Assembly (NCBI RefSeq): GCF_900107995.1
Contig: NZ_FNUM01000006.1
Span: forward strand, 186,001-250,000
Source of the DNA: Alcanivorax sp. DSM 26293
GTDB taxonomy: Bacteria; Pseudomonadota; Gammaproteobacteria; Pseudomonadales; Alcanivoracaceae
Length of the DNA: 64,000 nt
Direction of reading: 5' to 3'
This document shows positions 1-7,868 of this stretch, one piece after another. The notes beneath the pieces were generated by a model. It ran no database searches. It was not told the DNA's origin and saw nothing but the letters and a program-made list of their open reading frames with translations. The translations under genes were made by a program, and so were the position numbers. The first letter of the stretch is position 1. Each line of letters begins with the position of its first letter.

Positions 1-83
1 AGCACAAAGAAAACGGCCCACAGCAGAAAGAAGGCGGACACCAGAAGGTAATGGTTACTGGCAAATTCAAGCAATTGGCTCAT
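1..83 (-). CDS. Membrane-anchored protein, N-terminal fragment (YibN/rhodanese-like candidate)
   Basis: Cut by the left window edge. On the minus strand an ATG at 81-83 opens 27 codons starting MSQLLEFASNHYLLVSAFF and continuing with a hydrophobic run, which looks like an N-terminal membrane anchor. A GGGG-rich stretch just upstream could serve as ribosome binding site. Single-anchor rhodanese proteins of the YibN type begin this way and lie close to envC/ctpA in pseudomonads, so that is my best guess, but the rhodanese domain itself is outside the window. It is divergent from envC with a 112-bp gap that must hold both promoters. Confidence 0.5.
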   Translation of the reverse strand, partial: MSQLLEFASNHYLLVSAFFLLWAVFFV

Positions 84-195
84 TGGAACCCCGAATCAGT
101 GGCAATGGGCGAGGCTGTGCAGAAAATTGGACAGCCCCACGCCGACGGAAAATCGGCGCCAAGTATACACACCCGCAAGGGGGTAAGGTAAAACC

Positions 196-1356
196 ATGCG
201 CCCCGGATTACTGCTGTTACTCCTTCTACCCGCCCTGGCCTGGGGCGAGAGTGCACCGTCAAAAGCCCAACTGAAGCAGCTCAAGGAACGCATCAGCGAA
301 CTCAGTGCTGCCCAGAACCGGGAACTTCGCGAGCGGGATTCGGTTCAGGCTGATCTGCGTGAGGCAGAGCTGCGCATCAGTCGTCTGTCCCGGGAACAAC
401 GCAGTCTGGAACAACAGGCCGACAAGGCCCGCCAGCGGTTGGCAGAACTGGAACAGGAACAGGCTCAGCTGGCCCGGGAAAAACAGACCCAGCTCCGCTG
501 GCTGGCCAAAACCGTTCGTGCCAGCTACCAGGCCGGTCGCCAGGAACGCATCAAACTGCTCCTCAACCAGGAGCAACCGGACCAGATTGCCCGCCTGCTG
601 CGCTACCAGGAATACTACCAGCGTGCCCGCAGCCAGCGCTTGCAGCAGGTTAATGGAGAACTGGATGAGCTGATGGCGGTCAGTCTGCGCGTGGAACAGG
701 CCCGCCAGACAATGCTCGACAAACGAAGCGAAATGCAACAGCACGCGAACAAGTTGCAAGAAGCCCAGAAAAACCGTCAGCAGACCCTGGCCAGCCTGAA
801 CCGCTCACTGGACGACCGCAGCACAAGCCTCAGCCAACTCAAGCGGGACCAGCAACAGCTGGAAAAACTGCTTTCAGACATGCAGCGCAGTCTGGACGAC
901 ATCCCCGCGGACCTGGGCGGCAAACCCTTCGGCAAGTTGGCCGGCAAGCTCCCATGGCCGGTACAGGGGAGCATCGGCACCCGCTATAACAGTGCCCGCG
1001 AAGGCGCCCTGCGCTGGCAGGGCGTGATCCTCAATGCCCCTGCTGGCACACCGGTACGGGCGGTCTACGCCGGGCGGGTCGTGTTCGCTGACTGGTTGCG
1101 CGGCTACGGCCTGCTCACCATTGTCGATCATGGCAATGGTTACCTGACGCTGTACGGCTATAACCAGAGCCTGCTGCGGGAAGTGGGCGAATGGGTATCC
1201 GCCGGGGACAGCCTGGCTCTGGCCGGCAATTCCGGCGGCAACCGCGCCAGCGGTCTGTACTTCGAGATACGCCATCGGGGCAAGGCGGTGAACCCCACAC
1301 GCTGGTGTAATCGCCGTGTTACACTGCCGCCACTGGCCCACAACACAAACGATTAA
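196..1356 (+). CDS. envC: EnvC-type murein hydrolase activator
   Basis: 386 aa periplasmic protein. Residues 1-17 form a signal peptide (MRPGLLLLLLLPALAWG). Residues about 20-240 are a long Gln/Arg/Leu-rich coiled coil, and about 265-375 form a LytM/M23 domain. The zinc ligands of active M23 enzymes are missing: the first H-x3-D region reads WQGVILNAP, and the closing H-x-H is replaced by LYFEIRH. A degenerate LytM domain is the hallmark of EnvC, which activates division amidases AmiA/B instead of cutting peptidoglycan itself. Followed 40 bp later by ctpA, the same order as in Pseudomonas, so probably cotranscribed. Confidence 0.9.
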   Translation: MRPGLLLLLLLPALAWGESAPSKAQLKQLKERISELSAAQNRELRERDSVQADLREAELRISRLSREQRSLEQQADKARQRLAELEQEQAQLAREKQTQLRWLAKTVRASYQAGRQERIKLLLNQEQPDQIARLLRYQEYYQRARSQRLQQVNGELDELMAVSLRVEQARQTMLDKRSEMQQHANKLQEAQKNRQQTLASLNRSLDDRSTSLSQLKRDQQQLEKLLSDMQRSLDDIPADLGGKPFGKLAGKLPWPVQGSIGTRYNSAREGALRWQGVILNAPAGTPVRAVYAGRVVFADWLRGYGLLTIVDHGNGYLTLYGYNQSLLREVGEWVSAGDSLALAGNSGGNRASGLYFEIRHRGKAVNPTRWCNRRVTLPPLAHNTND

Positions 1357-1396
1357 AGCACGCCCACTGAGACCGCGTGCCTGCCGGGGATTCTGA

Positions 1397-2698
1397 ATGC
1401 CAACGCCGACCTTCTCTTTTCTGCGCACCGCCATGGTGACAGCATTATTGTCCGCCGCCCCCCTTGCCGTGCTTCATGCTGAAGACCCGGCGCTGGATCA
1501 ACAGGCCCGTCAGCAAGGTGTACCGGTGGATGAACTGCGTGCCTTTGCCGAAGTGATGGAGCGTATTCGTGGCGCCTACATTGATGAAGTGGATGACCGG
1601 GAACTGCTGGAGTCAGCGATTCGCGGCATGCTCTATGAACTGGACCCCCACTCCAGCTACCTGACCCCGGATCAGTTCGACGATCTGCAGGTCACCACCA
1701 CCGGCGAGTTCGGCGGCCTGGGTATCGAAGTCACCATGGAAGACGGCTTCGTCAAGGTCGTCACCCCGGTGGACGGCTCCCCGGCCAGCAAGGCCGGCAT
1801 CCAGGCCGGCGACCTGATCCTGAAAATCGACGAGACGTTCGTGAAAGGCCTGACGCTGGGCGAAGCGGTGGAGCTGATGCGCGGCGAGGTCGGCTCGGAG
1901 ATCGAACTGATGGTGCTTAGCGAGGGGGACGAAAAACCGCATCAGGTCACCCTCACACGCGACAAGATCCAGCTGCACAGCGTCAAATCACGCATGCTGG
2001 AACCGGGAATGGGCTATTTGCGGATTTCCCAGTTCCAGAACAACACCGGCGACGATGCCCGCAAGGCACTGGACAAGCTGGCCAAGGAAGATACCTTGCG
2101 CGGCCTGGTGCTGGACCTGCGCAACAACCCCGGCGGTGTTCTTGGCGGCGCCGTGGAAGTGGCCGACCTGTTCATGGACAGCGGCCTGATTGTCTACACA
2201 CAGGGCCGTGAGCAAAGCAGCCGAAGTGACTTCAATGCCAAACCCGGCGATCGCCTGAATGGCATGCCCATGGTGGTGCTGGTGAACGGCGGCAGCGCGT
2301 CCGCCTCGGAAATTGTTGCCGGTGCCCTGCAGGATCAGGGCCGCGCCATCGTGGTAGGCAATCGCACCTTCGGCAAGGGTTCGGTGCAGACCGTGCTGCC
2401 GCTGAGCAAGGACAAGGCCCTGAAGCTGACCACCGCCCGTTACTACACGCCCGATGGACGTTCCATCCAGGCCGAAGGCATTGAACCGGATATTGTCGTG
2501 GATGTGGTCACCAAACTGGAAGTCCGTGAAGACATGCAGGTACGGGAAGCCGACCTGCCACGCCACCTGAACAATGAAAACGGCGAGAGCCAAAACGATG
2601 GCAAGCGCCAGTCGCTGGCCCAGGAAGATTATGCCCTGGCGCAGGCGCTGTCCGTGCTGAAAGGCGTGGTATTGGCCCGCAGCAACGAAGGCCGCTGA
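1397..2698 (+). CDS. ctpA: Carboxy-terminal processing protease, S41 family
   Basis: 433 aa exported serine protease. An N-terminal signal/anchor (about residues 1-28) is followed by a helical region, a PDZ domain (about 90-170, with GGLGIEV and AGIQAGD) and the S41 catalytic domain. The nucleophile motif NGGSASASEI and the downstream lysine motif GNRTFGKGSVQT form the expected Ser/Lys dyad. CtpA proteases degrade or process periplasmic and peptidoglycan-associated proteins. The gene follows envC by 40 bp, and its TGA overlaps the start of the deacetylase gene (TGATG), indicating translational coupling in a three-gene envelope operon. Confidence 0.93.
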   Translation: MPTPTFSFLRTAMVTALLSAAPLAVLHAEDPALDQQARQQGVPVDELRAFAEVMERIRGAYIDEVDDRELLESAIRGMLYELDPHSSYLTPDQFDDLQVTTTGEFGGLGIEVTMEDGFVKVVTPVDGSPASKAGIQAGDLILKIDETFVKGLTLGEAVELMRGEVGSEIELMVLSEGDEKPHQVTLTRDKIQLHSVKSRMLEPGMGYLRISQFQNNTGDDARKALDKLAKEDTLRGLVLDLRNNPGGVLGGAVEVADLFMDSGLIVYTQGREQSSRSDFNAKPGDRLNGMPMVVLVNGGSASASEIVAGALQDQGRAIVVGNRTFGKGSVQTVLPLSKDKALKLTTARYYTPDGRSIQAEGIEPDIVVDVVTKLEVREDMQVREADLPRHLNNENGESQNDGKRQSLAQEDYALAQALSVLKGVVLARSNEGR

Positions 2699-3462
2699 TG
2701 CGCCGTTTCGCAACCGCTCTGGTGCTGCTGCTGGCAGTCACCACGGCCACGGCGAAGCCGCGCATCGCCATCATCATTGATGACCTGGGCTATCACCGTT
2801 ACCACGGCCAGGCCATTGCCGACCTGCCGGCAGCGGTTACCTGTGCCGTAATTCCCTATTCCCCCCATGGCCGCAAGCTGGCCGAACGCGCCAGTCTGGC
2901 CGGCAAGGAAGTTCTGGTGCACATGCCCATGGACGCCGGAGACCACATCCGCCTGGATCGCGGCGGCCTGCGACTGGGAATCAGCGAACAAGAACTGCTG
3001 GATACGGTGCGTCAGTCTCTCAGCCAGATCCCCCAGGCCCGGGGCCTGAACAATCATATGGGCAGTGCATTCACCGAACAGCCAGAGCCCATGGGCTGGT
3101 TGATGGCGGAACTGAAAGCCCACCAGCTGTTCTTTGTAGACAGCCGCACCAGTGGCCGCTCGGTGGCCCAGCGGATAGCCCGGCAACAGGGACTGGCCAA
3201 CGCCGGTCGTGACATCTTTCTGGATAACGATCGCAATCTGGTCAAGATCAACGACCAGTTCAACAAACTGATCCGCCTGGCCCGTGAACGGGGCCAGGCC
3301 ATTGCCATCGGCCACCCCTATCCGGAAACCGTGCACTATCTGCAGCAGGTATTGCCATTGATGGACGATGCCGGCATTGAGGTGGTGCCCGTCTCATCCC
3401 TGCTGGAAACCCCGACTCTGGATACCGCCACCACCGGTGACGGTAGCCACGCCGGATCGTGA
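2698..3462 (+). CDS. Divergent polysaccharide deacetylase family protein
   Basis: 254 aa secreted protein with a short signal peptide (MRRFATALVLLLAVTTATA). It then begins with KPRIAIIIDDLGY, the Asp-Asp pattern typical of the divergent polysaccharide deacetylase family (YibQ type). Later landmarks are the HMPMDAG and LNNHMGSAFT motifs and an FFVDSRTS segment, in the family's usual order. The start overlaps the ctpA stop by one base. Catalytic activity and substrate of this family are not well established; association with EnvC and CtpA suggests a peptidoglycan or periplasmic glycan role. The gene ends 7 bp before the convergent transporter gene. Confidence 0.87.
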   Translation: MRRFATALVLLLAVTTATAKPRIAIIIDDLGYHRYHGQAIADLPAAVTCAVIPYSPHGRKLAERASLAGKEVLVHMPMDAGDHIRLDRGGLRLGISEQELLDTVRQSLSQIPQARGLNNHMGSAFTEQPEPMGWLMAELKAHQLFFVDSRTSGRSVAQRIARQQGLANAGRDIFLDNDRNLVKINDQFNKLIRLARERGQAIAIGHPYPETVHYLQQVLPLMDDAGIEVVPVSSLLETPTLDTATTGDGSHAGS

Positions 3463-3468
3463 ACCCGG

Positions 3469-4350
3469 TTACGGGGTCACCTGACCCTTGCCAATCCCGG
3501 TAAGCCGGGCAAAACCGATCATCAGGAAACCGAAAACAAACATCAGCACCCCGTAAACCGCCGATGGCACCGACATGGCTTCCGAATGCAACAGGGTCAG
3601 GGTCACCATCAACCCGAGTGTGCCATTCTTGATGCCCAGCTCGATGGCCACGGTAAAGGCCTGGTCCCGGCTCAGGCCGATCAGGCGCCCGCCGACCAGA
3701 CCCAGCAGCAGGCCGGCAACATTCAGAATCATCGCCGACAACCCCGCCTTGCGGAACAGCTCCAGGGCTTCCTCACCCAGCTCCACCATCAGCAACACGA
3801 TGACTGCCACCAACACCAGCAGGCCCAGCAGCCCCACGGCCTTCTCCCCTTTTTCCGCCCAGTCCTGGCGGAAATGGCGAAGGGTCATGCCGATGGCCAC
3901 CGGCAGCAGGATAATCACAAACAGGGTGATGATGGTGCGCAATACCGGCAGCTCCAGCACCTTGTCCGCATCCTGGAAGCGCTCCAGTGCCCAGCCGGTA
4001 AAGGCCGGCAGGGTAACAATGGTAATCAGGCTGGCCAGCACTGTCAGCACAATGGACAGGGCCACGTCACCGCGACCCAGATAGACGAAAAGGTTGGACG
4101 TCGTGCCACCAGGGCAGGCAGCAATGACGATCAGGCCCACCGCCAGTGCCGGGGACAGGTCCAAAGCCAGCGCCACACCCAGGGCAATGATGGGTAACAG
4201 GAGAATCTGGGCCAGCAGACCAAAGAAGGTGCCGCGGGGGGCAATGACGACTTCACGGAAGTCCTTGGGGGTCAGGGTCATCCCCATCCCCACCATAATC
4301 AGAAACAGCGATACCGGCAGGCCGACATCGATTAGCGCATTGGAACCCAT
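3469..4350 (-). CDS. Bile acid:sodium symporter (BASS) family transporter
   Basis: About 293 aa polytopic membrane protein with some nine to ten hydrophobic segments. The family signature AACPGGTTSNLFVYLGRGDVAL (about residues 79-100, quoted in part: CPGGTTSNLF) corresponds to the sodium-binding crossover region of BASS transporters. I take the ATG at 4348-4350 as start because GGGAGAG lies about 5-8 nt upstream; an in-frame GTG two codons earlier sits too close to that site. The substrate cannot be read from sequence; bacterial members carry bile acids, pantoate or other organic anions. Convergent with the deacetylase, monocistronic by position. Confidence 0.87.
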   Translation of the reverse strand: MGSNALIDVGLPVSLFLIMVGMGMTLTPKDFREVVIAPRGTFFGLLAQILLLPIIALGVALALDLSPALAVGLIVIAACPGGTTSNLFVYLGRGDVALSIVLTVLASLITIVTLPAFTGWALERFQDADKVLELPVLRTIITLFVIILLPVAIGMTLRHFRQDWAEKGEKAVGLLGLLVLVAVIVLLMVELGEEALELFRKAGLSAMILNVAGLLLGLVGGRLIGLSRDQAFTVAIELGIKNGTLGLMVTLTLLHSEAMSVPSAVYGVLMFVFGFLMIGFARLTGIGKGQVTP

Positions 4351-4478
4351 TGCCACTCTCCCGAGGTATTATTCTTGGTAAAACCTCGAGAGTAGAACAG
4401 GATTTCACCGCCATCCAGTACAAAGCGGCTAGGTTGACGCATATGCCACCCGGGTCTGACGTTTCCCGACCTATATCC

Positions 4479-4548
4479 GTTGGCGCTTTGCTCGCAAGAC
4501 AAAGGGTAAGGGCAACCGAAAGATTGACGCTGCCAGCAAAGCGCCAGC
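4479..4548. repeat. Dispersed inverted repeat, TTGGCGCTTTGCT type
   Basis: Two 14-bp arms (4479-4492, GTTGGCGCTTTGCT; 4535-4548, its inverse with one mismatch) separated by 42 bp between the BASS gene and hisF. A related core recurs at 13832 and a diverged relative at 14768 and 42020, so this is a member of a dispersed intergenic family rather than a simple terminator. Confidence 0.6.
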
Positions 4549-4585
4549 GCGCCAGGCGGCACGCGCCGGGGAAGTATCGCGGACG

Positions 4586-5362
4586 CTAGTCCAGGCGCAT
4601 CTCCACACCGGCGGCCTGCATGAACTGCTTGGCCTCCTGCACGGAATACTCGCCGAAGTGGAAAATGGATGCCGCCAGCACCGCATCGGCACCGCCCTGT
4701 ACCACGCCGTCTACCAGATGCTGCAGGTTGCCGACCCCGCCGGACGCAATCACCGGCACCGGCACCGCGTCGGCGATGGCGCGGGTCAGGGCAATATCAA
4801 AACCGTTCTTGGTGCCATCCCGGTCCATGCTGGTCAACAGGATCTCGCCGGCACCGTAGTCGGTCATCTTCCTGGCCCAGGCCACCGCATCCAGCCCGGT
4901 GGGCTTGCGGCCACCATGGGTGAAGATTTCCCAGCGATTGGTCTCGCTCTCGGCACTGACCTTCTTGGCATCAATGGCCACCACGATGCACTGGGACCCG
5001 AAACGCTCCGCCGCCTCGCGGACAAATTCCGGATTGTGCACTGCCGCCGAATTGATACCCACCTTGTCGGCACCGGCATTGAGCAGATTACGGATATCTT
5101 CCAGAGTCCTTACGCCGCCGCCCACGGTGAGGGGAATAAACACCTGGCTGGCGATCTGCTCCACCGTGTGCAGGGTGGTGTCACGCTCCTGGTGACTGGC
5201 GGTGATATCCAGAAAGGTAATCTCGTCAGCGCCGGCGTCGTTATAGCGCTTGGCAATCTCCACCGGGTCACCGGCGTCGCGGATATCCACAAACTGGACA
5301 CCCTTGACCACCCGACCGGCATCCACATCGAGACACGGAATAATGCGTTTGGCTAAGCCCAT
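4586..5362 (-). CDS. hisF: Imidazole glycerol phosphate synthase, cyclase subunit
   Basis: 258 aa (beta/alpha)8 barrel. HisF takes ammonia from HisH and converts PRFAR to IGP and AICAR in histidine biosynthesis. The catalytic aspartates are visible as [11 protein letters not shown] (Asp12) and VAIDAKK (about Asp131), with phosphate-binding loops VGGGVR and ASGGVG. Length is standard. Last gene of the hisB-hisH-hisA-hisF cluster on the minus strand, 12 bp after hisA. Confidence 0.97.
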   Translation of the reverse strand: MGLAKRIIPCLDVDAGRVVKGVQFVDIRDAGDPVEIAKRYNDAGADEITFLDITASHQERDTTLHTVEQIASQVFIPLTVGGGVRTLEDIRNLLNAGADKVGINSAAVHNPEFVREAAERFGSQCIVVAIDAKKVSAESETNRWEIFTHGGRKPTGLDAVAWARKMTDYGAGEILLTSMDRDGTKNGFDIALTRAIADAVPVPVIASGGVGNLQHLVDGVVQGGADAVLAASIFHFGEYSVQEAKQFMQAAGVEMRLD

Positions 5363-5374
5363 AATGCGTTCCCG

Positions 5375-6115
5375 TCAGGCGCTGGTCAGTTCGTCGGACA
5401 GAGCCTGGCCTTCGCCGAAGTCCAGGGTGTTTTCGTAGATGGCGCGGCCGGTGATGGCACCACTGATGCCCTGGTCCGCCACCGCGCACAGATGACGCAC
5501 GTCATCCAGATTGGTGATGCCGCCGGAAGCAATTACCGGGATGGACATGGACTGGGCCAGGCGCACGGTGGCGTCCACATTGACGCCCTGCAGCATGCCG
5601 TCACGGCTGATATCGGTATAGACGATGGCAGAGACACCATCGTTCTCGAACTGTTTGGCCAGATCAATCACATCCACATCGGTCACATTGGCCCAGCCAT
5701 CGGTGGCGACCTTGCCATCCTTGGCGTCCAAACCAACGATGATGTGGCCGGGGAACTGCTGGCACATTTCCTTGACGAACTGCGGCTCATTGACCGCCTT
5801 GGTGCCGATAATGACCCACTGCACCCCGGCATCCAGATAGGCCTGGATGATTTCCGGACTGCGAATACCGCCACCGATCTGGATCGGCAGATCCGGGTGG
5901 GCCTTGGCAATCGCCTTGACGATGTCGCCATTCACCGGCTCACCGGCAAAGGCACCGTTCAGGTCCACCAGATGCAGACGACGGGCACCGCGCTCCACCC
6001 AGTGGCTGGCCACCGCCACCGGGTCATCGGAAAACACCGTATCGTCTTCCATGCGCCCCTGCTTCAGGCGTACACATTTACCGTCTTTCAGATCAATGGC
6101 GGGAATCAAAAGCAT
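5375..6115 (-). CDS. hisA: ProFAR isomerase (HisA)
   Basis: 246 aa (beta/alpha)8 barrel, paralogue of HisF. It isomerises ProFAR to PRFAR in histidine synthesis. Catalytic residues lie in PAIDLKDG (Asp8) and in YTDISRDG plus VGLDAKDG in the second half; phosphate-binding loops read IGGGIR and ASGGI. Located between hisH (85-bp gap with two hairpins) and hisF (12 bp), in the same orientation. Confidence 0.97.
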   Translation of the reverse strand: MLLIPAIDLKDGKCVRLKQGRMEDDTVFSDDPVAVASHWVERGARRLHLVDLNGAFAGEPVNGDIVKAIAKAHPDLPIQIGGGIRSPEIIQAYLDAGVQWVIIGTKAVNEPQFVKEMCQQFPGHIIVGLDAKDGKVATDGWANVTDVDVIDLAKQFENDGVSAIVYTDISRDGMLQGVNVDATVRLAQSMSIPVIASGGITNLDDVRHLCAVADQGISGAITGRAIYENTLDFGEGQALSDELTSA

Positions 6116-6135
6116 AGCTAGGTCTCAAAACGAAG

Positions 6136-6199
6136 GCTGCCCTCGCAGAAGGGCAGCACAGGAAATAGTGGTTTGTGCTGACAGCGGTTCTGCCGCTGT
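6136..6199 (-). other. Two hairpins in the hisH-hisA spacer
   Basis: The only sizeable gap inside the his operon contains two perfect 7-bp stems: ACAGCGG/CCGCTGT (6181-6199) immediately after the hisH stop, and GCTGCCC/GGGCAGC (6136-6157). On the minus-strand RNA the second is followed by CTTCGTTTTGAG, a weak U-rich tail. They could cause partial termination or protect the transcript; neither is a convincing full terminator. Confidence 0.5.
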
Positions 6200-6200
6200 A

Positions 6201-6842
6201 TCAGGGCCGCCAGCGCAGAAAATTTTCCAGCAGGGTCAGGCCGGCATCGGCGCTTTTTTCCGGATGAAACTGCACCGCAAAAACATTCTTTCTGGTCGCC
6301 GCCGCCGCAAAACTCAGACCGTACTCACAACGGCCCGCCACTTCCTCATCGGCCAGCCCGGTAACGCAATAGCTGTGCACGAAGTAAAAACGGGTGTTAT
6401 CGGCAATGCCGGCCCACATGGGATGCGCCATACCCTGCTGCACCTGATTCCAGCCCATGTGGGGCACCTTCAGGCGGCCACCGGTATCGCTCTGCAGCTC
6501 CCCGAAAAAAGTGACCTGGCCGTCAAATACGCCCAGGCACTCGACGCCGTTGTTTTCCTCACTGCGCGCCATCAGGGCCTGCATGCCCACACAGATACCC
6601 AGCACCGGCTTGCCGGCAGCAATCACATCCAGAATGGCCTGATCCAGGCCGGTTTCGCGCAGCACGGCGATACAGTCCCGGATGGCACCCACACCGGGAA
6701 ACACCACGCGGTCGGCGGCTCGTACCTGGGCCGGATCACCGGTAATCACGATCTGCTGACCACTGGCAACCTTCTCCAGCGCCTTGCCGGCGGAGTGCAG
6801 ATTACCCATGCCGTAATCAATGACGGCTACTACTTCACTCAT
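6201..6842 (-). CDS. hisH: Imidazole glycerol phosphate synthase, glutaminase subunit
   Basis: 213 aa class I glutamine amidotransferase that supplies ammonia to HisF. The nucleophile elbow is PVLGICVGMQAL with Cys84, and the His/Glu pair is in VQFHPEKS (His193, Glu195), completing the triad. The PGVGAIRDC oxyanion-loop region is also present. Second gene of the operon, 9 bp downstream of hisB. Confidence 0.97.
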   Translation of the reverse strand: MSEVVAVIDYGMGNLHSAGKALEKVASGQQIVITGDPAQVRAADRVVFPGVGAIRDCIAVLRETGLDQAILDVIAAGKPVLGICVGMQALMARSEENNGVECLGVFDGQVTFFGELQSDTGGRLKVPHMGWNQVQQGMAHPMWAGIADNTRFYFVHSYCVTGLADEEVAGRCEYGLSFAAAATRKNVFAVQFHPEKSADAGLTLLENFLRWRP

Positions 6843-6851
6843 ACGCTACGG

Positions 6852-7457
6852 TTACTCGCTTTCGCTGAGGGTGCCCTTGGTGGACGGGGTAATGCCGCTC
6901 ATGCGCGGGTCCGGCTCCACCGCCATGCGCAGGGCACGGCCAAAGGCCTTGAACACGGTCTCTGCCTGGTGGTGGGCGTTTTTGCCGCGCAGGTTATCAA
7001 TGTGCAGGGTAATCATGGCGTGGTTGACCAGCCCCTGGAAGAATTCGTAGAACAGGTCCACATCGAAGCCGCCGATGCTGCCCCGGGTAAAGTCCACGAA
7101 CATCTCCAGGCCGGGACGGCCTGACAGGTCCAGCACCACGCGGGACAGGGCTTCATCCAGTGGCACATAGGCATGGCCGTAACGGCGCACCCCTTTCTTG
7201 TCGCCAATGGCTTTGGTAAATGCCTGACCCAGAGTAATACCGATGTCTTCCACCGTGTGGTGGGCATCGATGTGCAAATCGCCCTTGGCGTTGATCTCGA
7301 TATCCACCAGGCCATGGCGGGCCACCTGGTCCAGCATGTGCTCCAGGAACGGCAGCCCGGTATCCAGTTTGCACTGGCCGGTGCCATCCAGATTGATGGA
7401 GACCTGGATCTGGGTTTCCAGGGTGTTGCGCTCAACAGTGGCGCTGCGCTTGCTCAT
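6852..7457 (-). CDS. hisB: Imidazoleglycerol-phosphate dehydratase
   Basis: 201 aa, the monofunctional form (no phosphatase domain as in E. coli HisB). Diagnostic metal-binding motifs are [23 protein letters not shown] and the duplicated NAHHQAE. It converts IGP to imidazole-acetol phosphate. First gene of hisB-hisH-hisA-hisF; the ATG at 7455-7457 has GGAG about six bases upstream, and a TATAAT-type promoter lies just beyond. Confidence 0.97.
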   Translation of the reverse strand: MSKRSATVERNTLETQIQVSINLDGTGQCKLDTGLPFLEHMLDQVARHGLVDIEINAKGDLHIDAHHTVEDIGITLGQAFTKAIGDKKGVRRYGHAYVPLDEALSRVVLDLSGRPGLEMFVDFTRGSIGGFDVDLFYEFFQGLVNHAMITLHIDNLRGKNAHHQAETVFKAFGRALRMAVEPDPRMSGITPSTKGTLSESE

Positions 7458-7495
7458 CTCTATCTCCAGGGGTTACCCAGGGCAGTGGGCCGGTT

Positions 7496-7524
7496 ATTAT
7501 ACGCACCCTGACAGAGCCTAACCA
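7496..7524 (-). promoter_or_regulatory. Probable his operon promoter
   Basis: On the minus strand a perfect TATAAT lies at 7496-7501, about 40 bp before the hisB ATG. A weak -35 candidate (TGGTTA, 7519-7524) is 17 bp upstream of it. The divergent GNAT gene begins at 7538, so its promoter must overlap this stretch. The call rests mostly on the -10 hexamer. Confidence 0.5.
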
Positions 7525-7537
7525 GCGGAGCAATTCC

Positions 7538-7855
7538 ATGCCGATCAGTGCCGAATCCCACCCCCTGTCGCCGGAGCAGGCCGCCACCTTCGATCAGGTA
7601 CTGCGCGATGACCCGCAATACCGGGAAAAACTGGACGCGGCGGTGGCCGCCGGGGGCAAACGCTTGTTTGCCGCCCATTTCAACGGCAAGCGCGTGGCGG
7701 TGGCGCTGGTAGAAGAAGACCGGCCCGAGCTGGACTGGGTGGTGGTACACCCGGCCACCCGGGGCCGGGGCGTCGGCAAGGACTTCCTGCGTCTGATCGG
7801 CCAGCAACTGGGGGCCATTCTGGCCATGCCCAGGGAATGCGGCCCGACACGCTGA
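7538..7855 (+). CDS. Small GNAT-fold protein, PanZ-like acetyl-CoA sensor
   Basis: 105 aa, shorter than a full GNAT acetyltransferase. The acetyl-CoA pyrophosphate loop is recognisable as VVHPATRGRGVGKDFLRLI (R-G-x-G-x-G core at about residues 73-78), preceded by strands FAAHFNGKRVAVALV. Size and layout resemble the PanZ family of acetyl-CoA sensors; it could equally be a small uncharacterised acetyltransferase. GGAG precedes the ATG by about 8 bp. Divergent from hisB and convergent with the histidine kinase, 13 bp apart. Confidence 0.7.
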   Translation: MPISAESHPLSPEQAATFDQVLRDDPQYREKLDAAVAAGGKRLFAAHFNGKRVAVALVEEDRPELDWVVVHPATRGRGVGKDFLRLIGQQLGAILAMPRECGPTR

Positions 7856-7868
7856 TGGGCTGTCAGGG

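Noticed and set aside
196-1356. Active M23 endopeptidase
   Set aside because: The zinc-ligand histidine motifs are replaced, so the protein is an amidase activator of the EnvC type.
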